Shown in pieces: positions 23,804 to 30,622 of a stretch of 36,713 nt of DNA; the first letter of the stretch is position 1, and the number at the start of each line of letters is the position of its first letter. This DNA is from Anaerolineales bacterium UBA2317 (GTDB taxonomy: Bacteria; Chloroflexota; Anaerolineae; Anaerolineales; Villigracilaceae), in NCBI GenBank assembly GCA_002345215.1, contig DDVH01000028.1, forward strand, positions 1-36,713. The letters are read 5' to 3'. The position numbers were made by a program, and so were the translations under genes. A model generated the notes under the pieces. It did no database searches. It worked only from the letters and a program-made list of their open reading frames with translations, and had not been told where the DNA came from.

Positions 23804-25516
23804 ATGAATAACTTGCAACAAAAAAAATCTTGGGGGAGAACAATATTTATTTTCATCGCACTTATTATCATTTCCTCATTGGTACTTTCTGCTTGTGCAC
23901 CTGCTGTAGGACTTGAAGGTGGGGCTGGTCAAGGTCAGGGACAAGGGAATGATAATAATCAAGGTGGTGGGAATAATAACAATAATCAAGGCGGTGGAAA
24001 CAATAACAATCAAGGTGGTGGGAATAATAACAATAATCAAGGCGGTGGAAACAATAACAATCAGGGTGGTGGGAATAATAACAACCAAGGTGGTGGAAAC
24101 AATAACAATCAGGGTGGCGGAAACAACAATAATCAAGGCGGTGGAAATTCCAGTGGACCAAACGAATCTGGCACTGGTGATCCCAACGTTCAAAACCCCA
24201 ATGGTGTTGATGTTCGTGGTTCTAAACAAGACCCATCTGACCCATGTTTAGACCAAGGTCAATTGCCCTGTGGTCAAGGCGACCATGGACGTGGTAATCC
24301 AGTTAATGGAAGTTTGCATGCAAATTGTCGCGCCGCACAAGGTGAGGTTGACCCTGTTTGTCCTCCAGATGCTATTATTCCTGTAGTAGACCCAACAGTT
24401 CCTACTCCTACTCCAACAAACCCAACTGCGGTTTTACCTTTTCCTCCTCCTCCACCAACAATTTTGCCTCCAGTGCTTCCTACTCCTCCTATTACAGCAG
24501 TAAACCCTGCTCCAGAAGTTAAATTCAACGCACAAGGAGTTCCAGCCTGCCCTAATTGGATTGCCTTCCATTCATTCCGTTCAGGTGATTTAGAAATCTT
24601 CCGATTAGATGGTATTGAAGGTGTAAGTGGTGTAGAAGCAATTAACCTCAGCAACAAAGATAATTCAAATGACTCACGCCCAAGCCGTTCTTTGAATGAT
24701 GAATGGGTTGTGTTCCAAAGTGACCGTGATGGTAATGTCGAGTTGTATCTTACCGATAGTAATGGAAATTCACAAAAGCGATTAACCAATACAAATTCAA
24801 ATAACATCAATGCTATGTTTGCACCAGATAATAAAACCATTGTGTATCAAAGTGACCGTAATGGAAACGCGGATATCTTTATGCTCAACATAGATACTGG
24901 AGAAGAAACGCAATTAACTTCAGATGTAGCAAATGATATCAACCCCTTCTACTCACCGGATGCAAACTGGATTACTTTCCAATCAAATCGTACTGGTTCA
25001 TGGAATGTCTATGTATTTGATATTTCAACAGGCACAGAATTTCAAGTAACTTCATTCTCAAATGATGTCTTATTCCCAACTTGGTCACCAAACGGTAAAC
25101 AACTTGCCTTCTTCATCAACATGACTGGCACATGGGACTTATACGTCTCAGATGTACAAGGCAAAAACTTCAAGCAAATTTCAGTTGGCGGTAATGCCGG
25201 TAATGCAACTTGGTCACCAGAAGGAAATCGCATCGCATATCAAGTGACAGTTGGTGACAATACCGACATATTTACCTACGACCTAACCACCAACACTGAA
25301 TATCAACTAACTGATTTTGAAGGGGTAGATTCTGCCCCATCTTGGAATTGTGGAGGAACAGATATATCCTTCACATCCACAAGAAATGGTAACCAAGATA
25401 TTTACTCAACATGGTGGCAAGGTGGAAGTGATATTTATTTTGTCACACAACATCCATCTACTGATAAATGGTCGCAGTGGTCACCTTCTAAAGAACCCGG
25501 TTCGCGTGGATATTAA
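23804..25516 (+). CDS. TolB-like beta-propeller lipoprotein with Asn/Gly repeat region
   Basis: The 570-residue protein starts with a lipoprotein signal (LSAC, lipidated C31). Next comes a low-complexity region of GGGNNNNQ repeats at about residues 54-115. A linker with several cysteines and a proline-rich segment (to about 240) follows. The C-terminal half carries TolB/PD40 propeller repeats such as 'SDRDGNVELYLTDSNG', 'FAPDNKTIVYQSDRNGNADIFML' and 'YSPDANWITFQSNRTGSWNVYVF'. Such propellers usually bind proteins or peptides at the cell surface. AAAGGA lies upstream of the ATG and a terminator follows. It sits downstream of the sigma and anti-sigma pair. Confidence 0.85.
   Translation: MNNLQQKKSWGRTIFIFIALIIISSLVLSACAPAVGLEGGAGQGQGQGNDNNQGGGNNNNNQGGGNNNNQGGGNNNNNQGGGNNNNQGGGNNNNQGGGNNNNQGGGNNNNQGGGNSSGPNESGTGDPNVQNPNGVDVRGSKQDPSDPCLDQGQLPCGQGDHGRGNPVNGSLHANCRAAQGEVDPVCPPDAIIPVVDPTVPTPTPTNPTAVLPFPPPPPTILPPVLPTPPITAVNPAPEVKFNAQGVPACPNWIAFHSFRSGDLEIFRLDGIEGVSGVEAINLSNKDNSNDSRPSRSLNDEWVVFQSDRDGNVELYLTDSNGNSQKRLTNTNSNNINAMFAPDNKTIVYQSDRNGNADIFMLNIDTGEETQLTSDVANDINPFYSPDANWITFQSNRTGSWNVYVFDISTGTEFQVTSFSNDVLFPTWSPNGKQLAFFINMTGTWDLYVSDVQGKNFKQISVGGNAGNATWSPEGNRIAYQVTVGDNTDIFTYDLTTNTEYQLTDFEGVDSAPSWNCGGTDISFTSTRNGNQDIYSTWWQGGSDIYFVTQHPSTDKWSQWSPSKEPGSRGY
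23963..24145 (+). repeat. In-frame 24/27-bp tandem repeats encoding GGGNNNNQ
   Basis: Seven units of 24 or 27 bases encode GGGNNNN(N)Q, in the order 27, 24, 27, 24, 24, 24, 24, followed by a partial unit. The first four look like one duplicated 51-base block. Units differ by synonymous changes (ggtggtggg, ggcggtgga). Every unit is a multiple of three, so slippage would change the length but not the frame. Confidence 0.9.
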
Positions 25517-25531
25517 AACAAAATTGTAATG

Positions 25532-25569
25532 AAATACTCGGCAATTATTTTATTGCCGAGTATTTTTTT
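25532..25569 (+). terminator. Intrinsic terminator after the TolB-like lipoprotein
   Basis: aaatactcggcaat (25532-25545) pairs perfectly with attgccgagtattt (25552-25565), and a T run follows. It separates the sigma operon from the PrsW operon, whose -35 starts 3 bases later. Confidence 0.93.
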
Positions 25570-25571
25570 CC

Positions 25572-25600
25572 TTGCAGGGTGTATGTAGATAAGGTATGAT
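25572..25600 (+). promoter_or_regulatory. Promoter of the PrsW-CNMP operon (leaderless)
   Basis: TTGCAG (25572-25577), a 17-base spacer and TATGAT (25595-25600) form a near-consensus sigma-70-type promoter. The ATG follows after 6 bases, so the message should start at or next to the start codon. Confidence 0.75.
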
Positions 25601-25606
25601 TTCCTC

Positions 25607-27436
25607 ATGGTTGTTGCATTTGCACTTTTAATTGCTTTCGCAGTTCCCGTTTTATTTCTATGGATACTCAGACGCTACGATTTGTATCAAACGGGAAAAT
25701 CTACATTCAATATTGTCACATTGGTTGCTGGATTTTTTGCTTATCTCCTTGCCGCACAAATTAACCCAGCCATCCTAAACATCGGTTTAGTAGATTCATG
25801 GAACGAGATTGTACGCTTTTGGGCTCCGATTGTAGAAGAAATTCTTAAATCTCTTATTATCATTTACCTCGTCAACCGTGCAGACTTTAACTACATTGTA
25901 GATGGCGCGATTTATGGTTTTGGCGTGGGAATTGGCTTTGCAGTGATTGAAAATGTGCAATACATGAATAACAATCTGGAAATTGCATTTTTAGTGGCAA
26001 TCGCAAGAGTATTTTCTACCAACCTTGTCCATGCTACTGGGAGTGGAATCATTGGCATTGCTTTAGCCAATCAACGAGATGATAAAAGTAAACGCGCACC
26101 TTTGATTATCTTGGCTGGATATATTTTCGCAATTTTCTTCCATGCTTTGTTTAATTCAATGGTAAGTGAAGGGGTTGCTATTTTAGTAGCCATTATCTAT
26201 GGGGTGATAGGCGTGGGTTTGATTTACGTTATCATCTTGCGTGGAATGAAAATTCAAAAACAATGGGTGACTGAAAAACTTGATATGACTGATCGCGTCA
26301 CACAGCAAGAAACACAAGTGGTCAGCAATATTGAAAAGATAAACGAAGTGCTTTTGCCAATAGAAAAAAGATTTGGTACCGAAAAAGCTAATTTGGTTAG
26401 AAGCTTAATTTATAAACAAGCAGAAATCGGGATTAAACGAAACTTACTTGGTAAAGATACAAGCGAAGTTAGAAAAGCCGAGATTAACAAAATTATTGCA
26501 GAACTTGGCGATGATATTAATAAATTGCGCAATCAAATCGGCGTATATTGTATGATGATGGTTCGAGAAGTATATGCTGGCATGGATACCCAAGTTTTCA
26601 ACTTGTTAAATGCCCGAATTGCCTCAGCAGGTACAGGTCAAAAAGGAGGCGGGATTTGGGACCGTGTCACTGAAAAAGTGAAAGATGCCGAATTACAAGA
26701 GTTAAAACAAAGCAGGCTGAAAGCCATCAAAGAGACAAGTTTATTCAAAGAATTATCAGAAGAAGCATTAAATGCAGTAGCGGGGAAAGGTTTGGTCAAG
26801 AATTACAGCAAAGATGAAGCCTTAATGCGCAAAGGTGACCCAGCTGATTCGTTTTTTGTGATTCTGAAAGGTAGTTTGAAGATTGTCACCACCGATTCAA
26901 AAGGTGATGAAATCATCATCAACAAAGTGGATGGTGGCGAAACAATTGGTGAGTTGGCTTTAATTGACCAACTGCCACGCTCGGCTGGTGCGATTGCTTT
27001 AGAGGATGTAGAAGCCTTAGAATTAACTCGTGATTCTTTCTTTGAATTATTAGATGAGCGTTTGGATGTATCTTTGGGAATCTTGCGTGGTTTTTCAAAT
27101 CGCTTACGTTTTTCAACCACATACATTGAGAAAGTGATTGATTGGTCACAAAAAACGGCAGAAGGTGATTACTCATTCTTGGATAACACCCAAACGATTA
27201 TGAACACCACACACTCGGACGATGCCAAAGCATCGCAATTACTTTCTACATTTTATTCAATGGTCAGCAAAGTAAAAGAACGCGAAGAAGGTTTGAAACA
27301 ACAATTAGAAATTTTGACGTTTCAAATTGATGAAGAACGACGTAAAAAAGAATTTGAAGAAATTACCAGCACAGAGTTTTATTCGAAGTTGAAGGAACAG
27401 GCTCAAACGTTAAGAAAGAAGCGACAAGGTTCGTAA
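25607..27436 (+). CDS. PrsW-type membrane protease fused to a cyclic-nucleotide-binding domain
   Basis: The 609-residue protein has three parts. Residues 1-212 are membrane helices of the PrsW family, with candidate active-site residues E77-E78 (VEEILKS), E115-N116, H142 and H179 (IFFHALFNS). Residues 220 to about 370 are helical and probably coiled coil. Residues 380-495 form a cNMP-binding domain with the phosphate cassette 'GETIGELALIDQLPRSAGA', including E449 and R458 that grip the cyclic phosphate and ribose. The last 25 residues (EITSTEFYSKLKEQAQTLR...) resemble the tail of the GAF protein at 31977. PrsW proteases cut anti-sigma factors in Bacillus; here cAMP could gate the activity. 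It heads a four-gene operon. Confidence 0.88.
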   Translation: MVVAFALLIAFAVPVLFLWILRRYDLYQTGKSTFNIVTLVAGFFAYLLAAQINPAILNIGLVDSWNEIVRFWAPIVEEILKSLIIIYLVNRADFNYIVDGAIYGFGVGIGFAVIENVQYMNNNLEIAFLVAIARVFSTNLVHATGSGIIGIALANQRDDKSKRAPLIILAGYIFAIFFHALFNSMVSEGVAILVAIIYGVIGVGLIYVIILRGMKIQKQWVTEKLDMTDRVTQQETQVVSNIEKINEVLLPIEKRFGTEKANLVRSLIYKQAEIGIKRNLLGKDTSEVRKAEINKIIAELGDDINKLRNQIGVYCMMMVREVYAGMDTQVFNLLNARIASAGTGQKGGGIWDRVTEKVKDAELQELKQSRLKAIKETSLFKELSEEALNAVAGKGLVKNYSKDEALMRKGDPADSFFVILKGSLKIVTTDSKGDEIIINKVDGGETIGELALIDQLPRSAGAIALEDVEALELTRDSFFELLDERLDVSLGILRGFSNRLRFSTTYIEKVIDWSQKTAEGDYSFLDNTQTIMNTTHSDDAKASQLLSTFYSMVSKVKEREEGLKQQLEILTFQIDEERRKKEFEEITSTEFYSKLKEQAQTLRKKRQGS

Positions 27437-27451
27437 ATCGGAGGCAGAATA

Positions 27452-28237
27452 ATGAGTAACGGAAAAATCGTATCAATCCATTCCTTTCGTGGCGGTACAG
27501 GCAAATCAAATACCACTGCGAATTTAGCCGCACAAGTAGCATTGACCGGCAAACGTGTTGGCGTGGTAGATACGGATATTCAATCTCCGGGCATTCATGT
27601 CTTATTTGGGCTTGATGAAGACAAAATGGGCAAGACCATGAATGATTTTTTACATGGCAAAGCGACCATAAAAGAAATTGGATTTAACATCGGCGAAAAC
27701 ACTGGCGACGAAGAAGGACGTGCCAAACTAAAAGGTAAAAATCTATGGTTATTTCCATCCAGTATTCGTGGAAGAGAAATTAGCCAAATCTTGCGTGAAG
27801 GCATTGACTTTAATAAACTGAACGAAGGCTTACAAAGCACGATTTCAGAATTTAATTTAGATTATCTTTTCATTGATACACATCCGGGGCTTAATGAAGA
27901 GACTTTGCTCTCGATTGCCACATCTGATATTTTGATTATCATTTTGCGACCTGATAATCAAGATTTGCAAGGAACATCTGTGACAGTAGATATTGCTCGC
28001 AGTTTAGATGTGCCGAATCTTTTCTTATTAATCAACAAAGCCTTACCAAAATATGATTTTGCAAAACTTCGAGAACAAGTTCAAACTCAATTCAATGCCC
28101 AAGTCACTGGTGTGCTTCCGCTTTCATTTGATATGGCAGAAAATGCCAGCAAAGATTTATTCTCATTGCGTTATCCAGACCATGAATGGTCAAAATCATT
28201 AATTGGCGTGGTAGATTTTATCCTCGCCGCAAAATAA
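27452..28237 (+). CDS. MinD/ParA-like P-loop ATPase (copy 2)
   Basis: This 261-residue paralogue of the ATPase at 21802 has the same deviant Walker A (HSFRGGTGKSN, R13 and K18). It shares 'DTDIQSPGIHVLFGLDE' and 'YLFIDTHPGLNEETLLSIA'. It also has an insertion of about 10 residues near position 85 (GDEEGRAKLKGKN). It starts 15 bases after the PrsW-CNMP gene with GGAGG upstream. The zinc-finger and winged-helix genes follow. The position suggests that the ATPase acts downstream of the cyclic-nucleotide sensor, perhaps as a localisation switch, but this is inferred. Confidence 0.88.
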   Translation: MSNGKIVSIHSFRGGTGKSNTTANLAAQVALTGKRVGVVDTDIQSPGIHVLFGLDEDKMGKTMNDFLHGKATIKEIGFNIGENTGDEEGRAKLKGKNLWLFPSSIRGREISQILREGIDFNKLNEGLQSTISEFNLDYLFIDTHPGLNEETLLSIATSDILIIILRPDNQDLQGTSVTVDIARSLDVPNLFLLINKALPKYDFAKLREQVQTQFNAQVTGVLPLSFDMAENASKDLFSLRYPDHEWSKSLIGVVDFILAAK

Positions 28238-28255
28238 AACATTTGCTACAGAGTA

Positions 28256-28294
28256 CACAGAGACCTTTGAGTTTTTTTCTCTGAAATCTCTGTG
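28256..28294. repeat. Short inverted repeat in an operon gap
   Basis: cacagaga (28256-28263) pairs with tctctgtg (28287-28294) in the 88-base gap between the ATPase and zinc-finger genes. A T7 run inside the loop makes termination unlikely. It may be a small dispersed repeat or an RNA-processing hairpin that separates expression of the two halves of the operon. Confidence 0.45.
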
Positions 28295-28325
28295 GCTAAG
28301 AAAAGGCATTATTAGGAGTTCAATT

Positions 28326-28538
28326 ATGAAATGCTGGCATTGTGAAGAACAGGCACGCGCTTCATGCGCCTTTTGCGGCAGGTTTGTTTGCAAAGACCAC
28401 GCCGCAACCATGTCCACTTTTATTACTATGTTTGTCGGTGCAAACAACACACCCAAAGGGCTGGCAGTTGCGAACGTTATTTGGTGCGGCGAATGTGAAC
28501 CCCAACCCGAACCAATCAGCATGCCTGAGTTGTATTAA
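28326..28538 (+). CDS. Small zinc-binding protein, 70 residues
   Basis: The N-terminus is rich in paired cysteines: C3 and C6 with H5, C14 and C17, C22 and H25, then C54 and C57 near the end. The CxxC pairs followed by 'VCKDH' look like a B-box or AN1-like treble-clef zinc finger of the type that binds proteins rather than DNA. AGGAG lies 7 bases upstream. It is between the MinD-like and winged-helix genes, an insertion not present in the paralogous module at 21404-22554. Probable role: adaptor. Function is otherwise unknown. Confidence 0.75.
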   Translation: MKCWHCEEQARASCAFCGRFVCKDHAATMSTFITMFVGANNTPKGLAVANVIWCGECEPQPEPISMPELY

Positions 28539-28549
28539 GCGAGGTCGCC

Positions 28550-28918
28550 ATGCCCGGAGTCTTCGACAGGTTAGATAAAGAAATCAAAGTCAAACAACAA
28601 CAAGATGGCATCACCGCGCTTGATTTGGCTGACCTTCCGCCTGCTTTACGAAAAATCATGCGCTTGATGTTGCGTGAATTGCAGATGAGTTATCCCCGTT
28701 TGCTTGAAGTGATGGAATCTGTGCCTGAAACAGACCGCCTCACACGTGACCAATTAGACTCGGCCCTCCTCAACCTGAGTCAACAATTTTGGCTGACTCA
28801 CATTGGCAAAGGCGAAAAAGCAATTTATAAAGTTAACTTGCGCAAGAAAACAGGCAGTACACTTGCCGCTGGTATTTGGTCTAGTTTAAATTCAAGGTTA
28901 AAAGGAAAGCCGAAATAA
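28550..28918 (+). CDS. Small winged-helix-like partner of MinD-type ATPase (copy 2)
   Basis: This 122-residue protein starts 11 bases after the zinc-finger gene with GAGG upstream. 'ITALDLADLPPALRKIMRLMLRELQMSY' is followed by 'LTRDQLDSALLNLSQQFWLTHIG' and a beta-like 'EKAIYKVNLRKK'. This reads as a winged helix: helices, recognition helix, wing. The protein at 21404 has the same layout ('DILSFSEPLRSAVNAMVRLGRFSL', 'FTRAEAKIIADALVKRKLFEVAS'). The basic C-terminal tail (SRLKGKPK) could contact nucleic acid or membrane. Recurrence beside both MinD paralogues is the main support for a functional pair. Confidence 0.75.
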   Translation: MPGVFDRLDKEIKVKQQQDGITALDLADLPPALRKIMRLMLRELQMSYPRLLEVMESVPETDRLTRDQLDSALLNLSQQFWLTHIGKGEKAIYKVNLRKKTGSTLAAGIWSSLNSRLKGKPK

Positions 28919-28922
28919 TAAT

Positions 28923-28956
28923 AAAAAAGAGACACGGCGTGCCGTGTCTCTTTTTT
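28923..28956. terminator. Bidirectional terminator between the PrsW operon and the cyclase gene
   Basis: The arms aaaaaagagacacgg (28923-28937) and ccgtgtctctttttt (28942-28956) pair perfectly around a 4-base loop. With A runs on one side and T runs on the other, it should stop transcription from both strands. It overlaps the cyclase stop codon. Confidence 0.95.
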
Positions 28957-30499
28957 ATTTCTTTTCCTTTGGTTGTGTTAACTCGTACAACACCATTGCG
29001 GATTTTTTCCCCTTTAATGAAACTTCACCCAAAGATTTACATTCATATTTTGCCTCAATGGCTTGCTTCACTTTTTCAGAAACAATAATTTGATTCTTTT
29101 CTGCATAGTTCATTAAACGTGCCGCCGTATTGACTGTATCTCCCAAGACATTGTATTCACGTCGCCCACGCGGCTCACCAATTTCTGCCACGAACGCTGG
29201 ACCTACATTAATTCCAATTTGGCAATATACCTCAGATTGAATCGTTCCAATACTCGGCGCTTTGATATTTTGCACAATTTCACGAATCGCAATCGCCGCC
29301 GCCGCCGCACGCATTTCGTTATTTGTATGTGCATTTGGTACGCCAAAATATACCACAATATCTGAACCTGAAAGGTGATAAGTCACTTTCTTCAACACAC
29401 CACCACGCGCTTCCACCGCTGCATTGATTAATGAAAACGCCCGTGAAAAACTTAATGCTAATTTTCTTTCTTCACCGGGTAATGCTCTGTCTGCTGATTC
29501 TGGTAAACCTACAAACTGAATAAACATAATCGTCGGCTCAGGAAAATCAGGTGGGATTCTTCTATCTGCCGCACTTTCTACCAATAATGAAAGAATCGGG
29601 TCTGGAATAAAACTAGCAATCGGTTCAATGTCATCTAGCAAACTGACAATTTGTTGTAAGACAATATTTTTATCTTTCTCAATCACAATGTTACTTGCCA
29701 TGCGTCGTCTTAATGGCGTCAGTTCATACTCGCCAAGTTGTGCATCTGTTAAATCATCAACCACCAGATGATAGCCTTCTTTTCCATCTTCGAATCTAAA
29801 TTTATCTTTCACTTGCTCATACGCCTTGTTCGATAAATTTACTCGTTCGTTTTGTCCATTACTTTCTGCTAACTTGGCTTGTTGCACATCTTTTCCTAAT
29901 AACACATGTTCCATACGGCGCGGCGTGCCAATATCCGCAGTTAAGAATCTACCGCTATGAATGCCAATTCGCATTTTCAAATTAACAATGCCAGACGGCG
30001 TTTCAATTTCTGCAAATTCTTTCATCGCTCTTTGCATTCGCAAGCCTGCGCGCACAGCACGAGCCGTATCATCATTTCTTTCTGTTTTGGAAAATACCGC
30101 TAACAATGCATCGCCAGTAAATTCAACCAATTCACCACCCGAAACACTGATGATTGAAATCATACTGGAAAAATATTTTGTTAAATGCTTGAGTAGATTT
30201 TCAGCACCTTCTTCCCCTTTAGAGGCATTGGCTTCCATTAACTTTGTAAAACCCGCCAAATCTGTAAACATCATCGTGCCATGTTGCCACTCTGTTTTTA
30301 CATCGCCGGGCTTAAGTTTGGTAATATCAATTTGCTTTGATGTGTAATCATGCACAATTCTTTGCAACGTTCGCAAATGCTTATGCACTTCCAACATAAT
30401 ATCTACCGATGGATTGCCCCACATAGATACATACATTTCAGCTGGCAATAAATATCGCAAACGGCTTTCAATAGTGGTAAGTGGCGACTCAGGAAGCAT
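28955..30499 (-). CDS. Class III adenylate/guanylate cyclase with two complementary catalytic domains
   Basis: The 514-residue protein has two class III cyclase homology domains (about 70-235 and 318-490). The first has both metal-binding aspartates, D80 (FTDLAGFT) and D130 (FTGDALLAVF). It lacks the Asn/Arg transition-state pair: its equivalent segment is 'LLGKDVQQAKLAE'. The second has Q328 where the metal Asp is expected, but keeps N457 and R461 (VLGDTVNTAARLM). Together the halves could make one complete active site, as in mammalian C1/C2 cyclases. The product is probably cAMP, since a cNMP-binding protein is adjacent; cGMP is not excluded. I see no membrane helix. TATAAT 7 bases upstream suggests a leaderless message. 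Confidence 0.87.
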   Translation of the reverse strand: MLPESPLTTIESRLRYLLPAEMYVSMWGNPSVDIMLEVHKHLRTLQRIVHDYTSKQIDITKLKPGDVKTEWQHGTMMFTDLAGFTKLMEANASKGEEGAENLLKHLTKYFSSMISIISVSGGELVEFTGDALLAVFSKTERNDDTARAVRAGLRMQRAMKEFAEIETPSGIVNLKMRIGIHSGRFLTADIGTPRRMEHVLLGKDVQQAKLAESNGQNERVNLSNKAYEQVKDKFRFEDGKEGYHLVVDDLTDAQLGEYELTPLRRRMASNIVIEKDKNIVLQQIVSLLDDIEPIASFIPDPILSLLVESAADRRIPPDFPEPTIMFIQFVGLPESADRALPGEERKLALSFSRAFSLINAAVEARGGVLKKVTYHLSGSDIVVYFGVPNAHTNNEMRAAAAAIAIREIVQNIKAPSIGTIQSEVYCQIGINVGPAFVAEIGEPRGRREYNVLGDTVNTAARLMNYAEKNQIIVSEKVKQAIEAKYECKSLGEVSLKGKKSAMVLYELTQPKEKK

Positions 30500-30506
30500 A
30501 AGCGAA

Positions 30507-30534
30507 ATTATACATGAATAAAATTGATAGGCAA
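30507..30534 (-). promoter_or_regulatory. Promoter of the cyclase gene (leaderless)
   Basis: The minus strand shows TTGCCT (30534-30529), a 16-base spacer, then TATAAT (30512-30507), 7 bases before the ATG. Confidence 0.62.
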
Positions 30535-30622
30535 CACCAAAAACATATTCCCGCCTCGTTTCTAAGGTGAAACTTGCTTCTGTTTCCTCAGCATTGCATA
30601 ACCCGTAAAACCTGAAAGGTGG

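Noticed and set aside
23963..24145. Direct repeats with a CRISPR-like rhythm
   Set aside because: There are no unique spacers; the units are contiguous, in frame and encode a low-complexity linker within a lipoprotein gene. Antisense open frames over it are mirror effects of the repeat.
24274..24840. Minus-strand open frame opposite the TolB-like lipoprotein
   Set aside because: It mirrors the proline-rich and propeller coding sequence; no family motif and no ribosome site.
25607..27436. Calling the PrsW-CNMP protein a CRP-type transcription factor
   Set aside because: The CNMP domain is followed by a coiled coil, not a helix-turn-helix, and the N-terminus is an integral membrane protease domain.
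21802..28237. Annotating the MinD-like ATPases as division-site MinD
   Set aside because: No MinC or MinE is nearby, the signature lysine is replaced, and they are paired with winged-helix-like proteins instead.
29961..30347. Plus-strand open frame opposite the cyclase gene
   Set aside because: It is antisense to the conserved first cyclase domain and has no independent evidence.
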